This document shows positions 1 to 6,557 of a stretch of DNA of 64,000 bases, piece by piece. Positions within the stretch are counted from its first letter, which is position 1, and each line of letters opens with the position of its first letter. Location of the stretch: the NCBI GenBank assembly GCA_964453115.1, contig CAYVRT010000009.1, positions 41,953-105,952 of the forward strand. Direction: 5' to 3'. The DNA comes from JAIWNK01 sp964453115 (GTDB lineage: Bacteria; Chloroflexota; Anaerolineae; Anaerolineales; Anaerolineaceae). A program made the position numbers and the translations under genes. The notes under the pieces are model-generated. The model was not told the DNA's origin, did no database searches, and saw only the letters and a list, made by a program, of their open reading frames with translations.

Positions 1-89
1 GACGGGAACAGTCAGCGCTCGCTTGCACGAAGCACGCCCGGAGGGGCTTCTCACCCGACCAGATTCTGGCATCGCACCTGATGAAAGCA

Positions 90-203
90 ATGAAAAGAGG
101 CGGAAACCGGCATTATTGTTGAAGTTTGAAGGCGCGTTCCGGTTCCGGTACGAGCAGCGGGCGTTTCTATGATCATTGTTCCACGCACCGCCCCGCAGTT
201 TCC
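90..203 (-). repeat. DGR template repeat (TR)
   Basis: This segment aligns without gaps to 1763-1876 inside the target gene (offset 1673). Of 114 positions, 18 differ and every one is a T on the + strand, i.e. an A in the coding-strand template; the 86 non-T positions are identical. Read in the frame of the target, the TR is rich in AAY codons: seven Asn codons, AAC or AAT, are changed in the VR. This is the usual design of DGR templates, because mutating A in AAC reaches many residues without creating a stop. It lies 25 bases beyond the avd stop codon, so it would be carried on the same minus-strand transcript as RT and avd. Exact ends are uncertain by a few bases: position 204 also differs at T, while 89 and 205 differ at non-T bases. 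Confidence 0.96.
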
Positions 204-228
204 TGGTGTCCCCAACTCAAGCACCCTT

Positions 229-597
229 TTATGTGCATAAGTCCCGTTCCATCTTTGAAGCAGAACCTGCTTTCTTCATCCAACCACCCAACAAGCGACC
301 CACTTCAACCAACATCTCAACCCCATGTTCATATTGCCCAATCTTCAGCAAATGGCGGTCATAGCTCAAACGCAGACACAAACGCAACATTGCCAGCAAA
401 TGGTCGGCCTCCTTCAATTCAAGAAGCGGATTGGCGCTATGGACTGCCCGGATCAACTTACCATACAAATGAAACGCTGTGTCTTCCAATCGCCGCGCCA
501 TGCGAAAGCGCTCGCTCCTGGGAAAATTTTCAGTCTCGCCCAGCAACCAGATGATAAAATCGTACGTACGGCTGAACACCGGGGAAGTTTTTTCCAT
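229..597 (-). CDS. avd: DGR accessory protein Avd
   Basis: A 122-residue protein, mostly predicted helix, that fits the Avd family of DGR accessory proteins. Known Avd forms a pentameric four-helix-bundle barrel that binds the reverse transcriptase and template RNA and is required for mutagenic cDNA synthesis. Visible family features are an N-terminal segment with YDFIIWLL and a later FPRSERF, a central basic helical region, and the C-terminal pattern ending in GRLLGGWMKK. I chose the ATG at 595-597, not an upstream in-frame ATG at 664-666, because GAGGTGAG sits just before it and overlaps the RT stop codon. The gap to the RT stop is 7 bases, so translation is probably coupled. The template repeat follows 25 bases downstream. 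Confidence 0.93.
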   Translation of the reverse strand: MEKTSPVFSRTYDFIIWLLGETENFPRSERFRMARRLEDTAFHLYGKLIRAVHSANPLLELKEADHLLAMLRLCLRLSYDRHLLKIGQYEHGVEMLVEVGRLLGGWMKKAGSASKMERDLCT

Positions 598-604
598 TCT
601 CACC

Positions 605-1660
605 TCACAGCACCACCGAACGAAGCACCGCCGTCCGCAGCCCCCAGGTATCGCCATGCTGTGCATGATGAATCCATCCCTGAATGCTGGCCTGCATCTG
701 CTGCTGAGTGCGCTCTCCTGCCCGATATTCCCGCAACTGCCCCCGCAGGCGACGGCAAAACTGAACCACCTTGCGCCGCTTCAAACGCCGATGCGATCGA
801 AAGACCTGAAAGCCCAAAAACGGAATCCCTGTTGCGCACGGGCGCGGCTGTGCACTCCCCTCATGCACCGTTAGCCGCAAACCCGCAAGCCGATCCATCA
901 CCGCCGCTCGCCACTCGTGCATCTGTTGCAAATCATCCCCAAAGAGCAGCATATCATCCACATATCGCACATACCCCCTCACCCCCAACCGCCGTTTAAT
1001 AAAATGATCCAGCCCATTTAAATACACATTCGCCCAAAACTGACTGGTCAAATTGCCAATCGGCAACCCGCGCGGACGTAATGCCGCCAGCAGGTCATCC
1101 CCCGGAAAATAAACCATCTCATACTCCCCAGTCAGCACACCTTCCCCCCCGCTCAAAATCTTGGCGCACAACGCAAGAACATCCTCATCCTGAATTCCTT
1201 GCTGTAATTGCTTGAACAAAATGGCATGGTCCACCGATGGGAAAAACTTACGCACATCCAGCGGCAACACATACCGAAAACGTCGCAAATAGTGCGTCGC
1301 CCGGTCGAGTGCCTTATGGGTTCCTTTACCAACCCGGTTTGCATAACTATCATACACAAACCGTCGCTCCCATACCGGCTGAATGAGATTGCACAAAGCA
1401 TGATGCACAACCCGGTCGCGAAAGGGCGCCGCCGAAATCAACCGGCGCTTAGGGTCACGAATCCAAAAATTAACATATTGCCCCGGCTGATAGCTGCCAG
1501 AGCGCAGTTCATCACGCAGCTTCAACAAATTTTCCTCCAAATCAAACTCAAAACTTGCCACCGCAGCATGACTGCGCTTGCCGCGCGCCGCCTGCTGAAA
1601 CGCAATCCGCAAATTGAGGAAACTGGATAGAGATTGCCACATAGTTGGTTGAGTTGCCAT
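605..1660 (-). CDS. DGR reverse transcriptase
   Basis: A 351-residue reverse transcriptase of the retroelement class. The palm motifs are clear: LDVRKFF with the first catalytic Asp at about 135, IGNLTSQ at 201-207 (the conserved form in DGR enzymes), and the catalytic YVDD at 233-236. There is no maturase, endonuclease or thumb-X extension as in group II introns, and the length is typical for DGR RTs. The enzyme copies the TR RNA with adenine misincorporation, and the cDNA replaces the VR in the target gene. It starts 88 bases after the target stop with GGGAG upstream of the ATG. The neighbours (target with VR, avd, TR) confirm the assignment. Confidence 0.97.
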   Translation of the reverse strand: MATQPTMWQSLSSFLNLRIAFQQAARGKRSHAAVASFEFDLEENLLKLRDELRSGSYQPGQYVNFWIRDPKRRLISAAPFRDRVVHHALCNLIQPVWERRFVYDSYANRVGKGTHKALDRATHYLRRFRYVLPLDVRKFFPSVDHAILFKQLQQGIQDEDVLALCAKILSGGEGVLTGEYEMVYFPGDDLLAALRPRGLPIGNLTSQFWANVYLNGLDHFIKRRLGVRGYVRYVDDMLLFGDDLQQMHEWRAAVMDRLAGLRLTVHEGSAQPRPCATGIPFLGFQVFRSHRRLKRRKVVQFCRRLRGQLREYRAGERTQQQMQASIQGWIHHAQHGDTWGLRTAVLRSVVL

Positions 1661-1680
1661 TCAAGCTCCCTGGTCGGCGT

Positions 1681-1705
1681 CTGGGGGCGGGCAGCCCGCC
1701 CCCAG
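1681..1705 (-). other. GC-rich hairpin downstream of the DGR variable region
   Basis: A perfect 11-base inverted repeat with arms at 1681-1691 and 1695-1705 and only three bases between them (a possible further C-G pair closes the loop). It lies between the stop codon of the variable target gene (1749) and the RT start (1660), about 58 bases past the 3' end of the VR. In the Bordetella phage DGR, a hairpin or cruciform just downstream of VR stimulates homing into the target; placement and stem length fit that role. A transcription attenuator between target and RT is the alternative, but there is no clear T run on the minus strand. Confidence 0.75.
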
Positions 1706-1748
1706 ACCCCCACCCCGACAGAAAATCAGAATTTCAGTAGCCAGCATT

Positions 1749-4595
1749 TCAAAAGCGGTGCGAGGAAAAGAGGCGGAAACCGGCAAGATTGAGGAAGATA
1801 GAAGGCGCGTCCCGGTCCCGGTACGAGCAGCGGGCGTCGCTACGAACACTGCCCCACGCACCGCCCCGCAGGGTCCGCCGGCCATCCGCCTCCAACGCCT
1901 CTGCCGCCGCACCCTGATAAGGATAGGGCTGATAAAGGCTCTGTGTCCATTCCCACACATTGCCATTCATATCCTCCAATTTCAATTCGCCAAAACCGCC
2001 GCCCGCCACAAACGCGCCCACCGGCGAAGTGCGCCGCAGCCCCAGTTCAGCCGTGTTGGCCGCCCCTTCCAGCCAGTCTTCCCCCCAGGCATAGCGCAGA
2101 CCGGCCCGTCCCCCCGCGCCCGCCTCCCAGCATGGCTCAGGCGGCAGGTCAAACATCACCCCGGTCTGCGCACTCAGCCAGGCGCAGTAGGCGCGCGCCT
2201 CAAACCAGGTCACCCCCACCACCGGCTGCGTCGGCCAATTGAATTCCGCCACCGCCCAAAAAGCCGGGCGGCTGCGCCGCACCTCCTCGGCACTTTCGGC
2301 AAAAGTTCCCTGCACCTCTTGGCGCGTCATCCTTGCCAGCTTCTCATAAGCTTCCATGTCTGACGGTGTTACCCGCCCGCGCAGCGCCGCCCGCCAGTTC
2401 GGGGTGTTCTGCAAAAACTCCCAAACCTCCAGCACAACCATCAGCCGCCCGCCCCCCACCGCCTCTCCCTGCCGCCAGCGCTGCGCCAGCTCGCCCTGCC
2501 ACCAATCTTCCTGCTCATAGCCGCCGGCTGCCACAAAGCAGGCAAACTCGGCGTTCGTCACCGGCCGCCGTCCGATCCAAAAATCGGGCAATTCCACCCA
2601 TCCACCATTCCATTCATCCTCGTACGCCTCTTCATCCTGCCGGTCACGCCCCAGGCGGTAGCGCCCGCCCGGCACCAAGACCATCTCCGGCGCAATCAAC
2701 CGCCCGGCGGGTGTCTCCACCCAGCGCAGGCGCGGGTCGCCCAGGCGGCCAAGCACTTCGCCAGCCTGCACCCGGCTGCGCAGATGCAGCGCCGGTGCAT
2801 ACAGGTCGGCCAGCAAATCTTCTCGCAGCGCCCGCCAGGTGTGCTGCAAGTCACCTTCCACCTCCAGCCCAATCAGCAGTCCCCCCATCCATTGCCCACG
2901 CACCCCCGGCAGCCCGGCTTCCAGCAGGCCGCGCCCGGCCAGGGCCGGGTTAACCGCCCGAATGGCCTCCAACAGCTTCACCGGGTCTCCCGGGTGACAT
3001 TGCCGCGTTTGCGGGTCAGCGCCCAGCCGTTGCCCTGCCAGGCCCAGTGCCAGCAGCGTTGTCACCTCCCAGCCCGTCCCGGGCGGCGGTGGCAACGGGT
3101 CCCACTGACTGCCCTCCGGCGGCGGCATTTCCTCCGCCAGGCGTGCCACCCGCCACAGGCGGCTCAGGTCTTCGCCAGCCGCAAAACGGCGCAGCAGTTC
3201 CAACGCCGCAAAATACTCCTGCAACAGATGATGATAAAAGCGCACATCCGTCTCTGTTTCCACCTCCAACAAGCTTGCCTGACGGGCCAGATGCAACAGC
3301 ACATCCGCATCCATCGTCAGCGCCTGCCCGTTCCAACGCACCTGCTTCGGCAAAGCAGCCTGCGCCTGCTCGGTTGTAAAACTCGTCCCAACGCCCTGCT
3401 GCTGTTGAATTGCAAACGCCATTTGCGCCAGCGCACAGCGCTGCACCCCGGCTTCCAGCCAGCGGTCATGATTCTGTTTCTGCTCGCGGCCGAACAGACG
3501 GGTCACAAACCCATCCAACAATTGGCCGCGATTGCCCAGCCAGCCCCGATTGCTGCGATATGCATCCGTCAAGAGCATCAAATAGAACGGGTTGCGCGCC
3601 AGTTCCTCAAGCCGGTTTTCGGGGTCATCCAACAGTTTTTGCAGCCCCTCGGCACGACGGCGGCGCAAATAATCGGCAATCCGCTCTTTGTCCAGCTCTT
3701 TCACCACCACGCGCGGCAACCCAAGCTGCCCGGCATAATCCTGATAACGCCCGCTGAAGACAAACCGGTTCAGCCCGGCATACTCCTCCACAAAATTGCT
3801 CCAATCCTTCAGCAAAGCCGGGCGTTGTTCACGGCCAATCTCGTTCACGCCATCCACCAGCGCCAGCAGCCAGCCATTCGCCAACGCATCGGCAAACGGA
3901 ATCTCGACCCGCTGCTCCCATTCCTGACGCAAAAACTCAAACACCGAGCGCCCCTTCTGCCCGCTGAGACGCACAAACAAAGGAATCGGGTGTCCTTGTG
4001 CGCCGCTCTCCAGCCGACTGAGCGCCGCTTCCAGTGCCAGCTTGCGCAGGGTTGTCGTCTTGCCCGAGCCAGGCTCCCCCAGCAGAATGAACGCTTTGTG
4101 CGTCTGCATCGCTTCGGTAAGGTCCGGCAGTTCACGGATGCGCGGCTGCGCCTCTGACCCGCTGCCAGGTGGCGGCAAAACCTGTTCCTCATAGGTCATT
4201 GGCAGTTCCACATCCGCCGGCTCGTCGTCTGCCAGCACGTCCATTGTGCCTGCCAATGGCACATACAGGGTTGCCCAGGGGCGATACCAGTGATGCAGCG
4301 TCACCCCCAACAGATAAGCCCGCTCACTGCGCCGACGTTCCAGGTGTTGGGCGGCATCCTCGGCAAAAATCAGTTCCTCACCCTGCCACACCGCCCGAAT
4401 CTTGCGCTCGCCATCGGGCGTAAAACATGCCCCGGCCCGCAAAAAGTCAAGCACCTTCTCAATCATCCGCTCCACATCTTCAGCAGAATAGCCATAATGA
4501 ATATGTTGGTCGCGGCCAATGAACGTTGCTGCGGTCACATTTCCGCCAACAACTGCCCCCTCGCTCTGCATTGGGCCTTTCGGTTTGTTTGCCAT
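1749..4595 (-). CDS. NACHT/STAND NTPase with hypervariable FGE-type C-terminus (DGR target)
   Basis: A 948-residue protein. Residues 15-55 hold a short effector-associated-type segment (GNVTAATFIGRDQHIHYG then a helix). A NACHT P-loop NTPase follows: Walker A GEPGSGKTT at 173-181, Walker B-type LLALVDGVNEI near 243-253, then helical domains to about 600. From about 638 to the end comes a formylglycine-generating-enzyme/sulfatase-modifying fold, recognisable by MVLVPGG, WIGRRPVTNAEF, VVGVTWFEARAYCAWLS and DMNGNVWEW. The final residues carry the DGR variable repeat. In the FGE family such C-terminal variation forms a ligand-binding surface, so this looks like a diversified sensor tied to an oligomerising NTPase switch. 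A role in immunity or self/non-self recognition is inference. The start has a strong GGAGGAGG ribosome site. Confidence 0.93.
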   Translation of the reverse strand: MANKPKGPMQSEGAVVGGNVTAATFIGRDQHIHYGYSAEDVERMIEKVLDFLRAGACFTPDGERKIRAVWQGEELIFAEDAAQHLERRRSERAYLLGVTLHHWYRPWATLYVPLAGTMDVLADDEPADVELPMTYEEQVLPPPGSGSEAQPRIRELPDLTEAMQTHKAFILLGEPGSGKTTTLRKLALEAALSRLESGAQGHPIPLFVRLSGQKGRSVFEFLRQEWEQRVEIPFADALANGWLLALVDGVNEIGREQRPALLKDWSNFVEEYAGLNRFVFSGRYQDYAGQLGLPRVVVKELDKERIADYLRRRRAEGLQKLLDDPENRLEELARNPFYLMLLTDAYRSNRGWLGNRGQLLDGFVTRLFGREQKQNHDRWLEAGVQRCALAQMAFAIQQQQGVGTSFTTEQAQAALPKQVRWNGQALTMDADVLLHLARQASLLEVETETDVRFYHHLLQEYFAALELLRRFAAGEDLSRLWRVARLAEEMPPPEGSQWDPLPPPPGTGWEVTTLLALGLAGQRLGADPQTRQCHPGDPVKLLEAIRAVNPALAGRGLLEAGLPGVRGQWMGGLLIGLEVEGDLQHTWRALREDLLADLYAPALHLRSRVQAGEVLGRLGDPRLRWVETPAGRLIAPEMVLVPGGRYRLGRDRQDEEAYEDEWNGGWVELPDFWIGRRPVTNAEFACFVAAGGYEQEDWWQGELAQRWRQGEAVGGGRLMVVLEVWEFLQNTPNWRAALRGRVTPSDMEAYEKLARMTRQEVQGTFAESAEEVRRSRPAFWAVAEFNWPTQPVVGVTWFEARAYCAWLSAQTGVMFDLPPEPCWEAGAGGRAGLRYAWGEDWLEGAANTAELGLRRTSPVGAFVAGGGFGELKLEDMNGNVWEWTQSLYQPYPYQGAAAEALEADGRRTLRGGAWGSVRSDARCSYRDRDAPSIFLNLAGFRLFSSHRF
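1763..1876 (-). repeat. DGR variable repeat (VR) inside the target gene
   Basis: This is the recipient copy of the template repeat at 90-203. It encodes roughly residues 907-944 of the target protein, the last part of the FGE/C-type-lectin fold. Substitutions relative to TR change codons at Thr908 (TR encodes Lys), a run of five consecutive codons (Gly, Ser, Val, Arg, Ser, where TR encodes Asn, Asn, Asp, His, Arg), and further on three Asp, one Ile and two Leu where TR encodes Asn. Two further changed codons are silent (Ser). The invariant GC-rich 3' end next to the stop codon would serve as the initiation-of-homology segment. Confidence 0.96.
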
Positions 4596-4632
4596 CTCGC
4601 CTCCTCCAAGCAGTCAATCGAATCTATTTATC

Positions 4633-4638
4633 ATTATA
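4633..4638 (-). promoter_or_regulatory. Candidate -10 box for the DGR operon
   Basis: TATAAT on the minus strand, 37 bases before the target gene start codon. No convincing -35 hexamer stands at the usual distance, so only the -10 is called. It lies between the RNase J terminator hairpin and the target gene. Confidence 0.4.
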
Positions 4639-4654
4639 CACCTGCGCGAATCAA

Positions 4655-4683
4655 ACAGGGTGCCGCATCAGACGGCACCCTGT
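4655..4683 (-). terminator. Terminator hairpin after RNase J
   Basis: An 11-base perfect inverted repeat (4655-4665 and 4673-4683) with a 7-base loop, 24 bases past the RNase J stop codon on the minus strand. Only a short T run follows, so termination may be inefficient and allow read-through into the DGR operon. Confidence 0.6.
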
Positions 4684-4707
4684 CAATCACTTGCATCCAA
4701 GCGTTGC

Positions 4708-6345
4708 TCAGACGCGCACAAGCGAAACCATCACCACCGGTCGGCGGCGTGTTTCGCCAAAGAAGTAATTACCCAGTTCCTTTTCCAGGTCGCGGGCCAC
4801 ATTCCCATTGCCGCGCAACAACACATCCGCAATCTTCTGCCGCGCCCCGGCCATCAGCCCGTTTGCCTCGCCATTCATCAAAAAGCCCTGACTGCGCAGT
4901 TCCGGCTCCTGCAGCTGACCGCCGCTATAGCGGTCCAGCACTACCTGCACCATCACCACGCCATCGCGGGCCAGTTCCTCGCGTTCCCGCATCACATCCA
5001 GGCTGACATTGCCAACCCCCGAGCCATCCACAAACACCATCGCCGCCGGCACCTCTTCGGCCAGGCGCAGCTTGCCATCCTCAAACTCAATCACCTGCCC
5101 ATTTTGCAACACTGCAATTCGCTCCGCCGGAATGCCAACCTGCTCAGCCAGCGCCGCGTGCTGCCGCAAATGGCGCAGCTCCCCATGCATCGGGATGACA
5201 AAATGCGGACGGGTGAGGTGAATGAGCAGTTTCATCTCTTCCTGACTGGCATGGCCGGAAACATGCACCGGAGCAAGCGATTCGTAGATGACATTTGCCC
5301 CGCGTTCGAACAGGCGGTTAATCGTACGGTAGACGTTCTCTTCGTTGCCTGGAATGGGATGCGAGGAGAGGACGATTGTATCGCCCTCACGCACATCGAA
5401 CAGGCGGTTTGTGCCGGTTGAAAGCCGCCCCAAAATGGAGGTCGGCTCGCCCTGCGAGCCAGTGCACATGATGACCACCTCGCTCCCGGCCATCGTCAGC
5501 GCCTGCTCAGTCGAGATGATCAAATCATCCGGAATTTCCAAATAGCCCAGCTTGCGCGCCATCTTGGCATTATCAATCATGCTTGGCCCGGCAAAGGCCA
5601 GCTTGCGGTGATAGCGCAGCGCCGCATTGGCAATTTGCTGCATGCGCGAAATCAGCGAGGCAAAACTGGCAATGATAATCCGCCCCTGCGCCTCACGAAA
5701 AACATCATCCAGGGCAGCATCCACCACCCGCTCGGAGGGTGTCCAACCGGCCCGTTCGGCATTGGTCGAATCGGCAAACAAGGCCAGCACGCCGCGCCGC
5801 GAAAACTCGGCCAGCTTGGCATAGTCGCTTGGCCAGTTATCCACCGGCGTATGGTCAAACTTGTAATCGCCCGAATGGACAATCAACCCGGCCGGTGTCT
5901 CAATCCCCAGCCCCACGCCATCCGGCACTGAGTGACAGACGTGAAAAAACTCAACCTGGAACGGCCCAATCTGATGCGTCTCGCCGGCCTGAACAGTGTT
6001 CAACATTGCCCGCTGCATCAGCCCATGCCGCCCGAGCTTCACTTCCAGCAGCCCGCGCGTCAGCGGCGTGGCATAGATGGGCGCCTGCACAACTTCCAGC
6101 AAATGCTGAATGGCACCGGTATGATCTTCGTGACCGTGTGTAATCACAATCCCGCACACTTTGTACGCGTTGGCCGTCACATACGTCAAATCGGGGATGA
6201 TGTAATCCACCCCCACCATATCATTTTCCGGGAACATCAGGCCGCTATCCACAATCAGAATCTGATCCTGATATTCATACAACATCATATTGCGACCAAC
6301 TTCACCCAGACCACCCAACGGAATAATACGTAATACAGAACTCAT
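4708..6345 (-). CDS. rnj: Ribonuclease J
   Basis: A 545-residue metallo-beta-lactamase/beta-CASP ribonuclease, full length for the family. The metal-binding motif HGHEDH is at 70-75, later motif residues sit in HSGDYKFDHTP and PGNEENVYRTINRLFERGA, and the C-terminal domain is complete. RNase J acts as a 5'-to-3' exonuclease and endonuclease in mRNA decay and rRNA maturation in bacteria lacking RNase E. I placed the start at the ATG at 6343-6345, where GAGG precedes it and the protein begins with the family's usual first strand (LRIIPLGGLGEVGRN). The open frame extends 52 codons further upstream but that part has no family resemblance. Confidence 0.95.
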   Translation of the reverse strand: MSSVLRIIPLGGLGEVGRNMMLYEYQDQILIVDSGLMFPENDMVGVDYIIPDLTYVTANAYKVCGIVITHGHEDHTGAIQHLLEVVQAPIYATPLTRGLLEVKLGRHGLMQRAMLNTVQAGETHQIGPFQVEFFHVCHSVPDGVGLGIETPAGLIVHSGDYKFDHTPVDNWPSDYAKLAEFSRRGVLALFADSTNAERAGWTPSERVVDAALDDVFREAQGRIIIASFASLISRMQQIANAALRYHRKLAFAGPSMIDNAKMARKLGYLEIPDDLIISTEQALTMAGSEVVIMCTGSQGEPTSILGRLSTGTNRLFDVREGDTIVLSSHPIPGNEENVYRTINRLFERGANVIYESLAPVHVSGHASQEEMKLLIHLTRPHFVIPMHGELRHLRQHAALAEQVGIPAERIAVLQNGQVIEFEDGKLRLAEEVPAAMVFVDGSGVGNVSLDVMREREELARDGVVMVQVVLDRYSGGQLQEPELRSQGFLMNGEANGLMAGARQKIADVLLRGNGNVARDLEKELGNYFFGETRRRPVVMVSLVRV

Positions 6346-6361
6346 AAAAAACCTCAGAAAA

Positions 6362-6421
6362 TGGCGCAAGCGCCAGAATAGTTGAAGAAACAATTCTCCC
6401 GGCTTGCAAACAGGCCGGGAG
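6362..6421 (-). promoter_or_regulatory. Two leader hairpins upstream of RNase J
   Basis: Two inverted repeats precede the RNase J start. One is a tight hairpin of 6-base arms (6362-6367 and 6370-6375). The other has 8-base arms (6396-6403 and 6414-6421) with a 10-base loop. They could form a structured 5' leader. Leader-mediated autoregulation is known for RNase E; here it is only a possibility. They could also be an attenuator. Confidence 0.4.
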
Positions 6422-6544
6422 TGCATTCGAACCACCAACAGACCAACGCACAGCCCGTCATCCAGCACGGGGCAAAAACATTTTAACATACAAACCAGCA
6501 CTTGTCAAAACCAGGCCGCTACTCCTCTGTGCTTTTCTTCATGG

Positions 6545-6550
6545 TACAAT
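6545..6550 (+). promoter_or_regulatory. Candidate -10 box, leaderless start
   Basis: TACAAT ends 7 bases before the ATG at 6558, which would put the transcript start at or next to the start codon. No good -35 is visible and there is no strong Shine-Dalgarno sequence. The arrangement matches two other genes in this window (12493 and 58705). Confidence 0.4.
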
Positions 6551-6557
6551 CGGCGGC

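Noticed and set aside
325..999. A 224-codon plus-strand open frame opposite avd and RT
   Set aside because: Shadow frame; the minus strand encodes the DGR proteins with conserved motifs.
1681..1705. A plain Rho-independent terminator between the DGR target and RT
   Set aside because: There is no T run on the minus strand after the stem and the RT gene lies directly downstream. A homing-associated hairpin fits better, though an attenuator is not excluded.
2784..4157. A 457-codon plus-strand open frame opposite the NACHT gene
   Set aside because: The composition is that of an antisense shadow (Gln, Leu, Arg, Pro rich), with no domain. The minus-strand protein has Walker motifs and an FGE fold.
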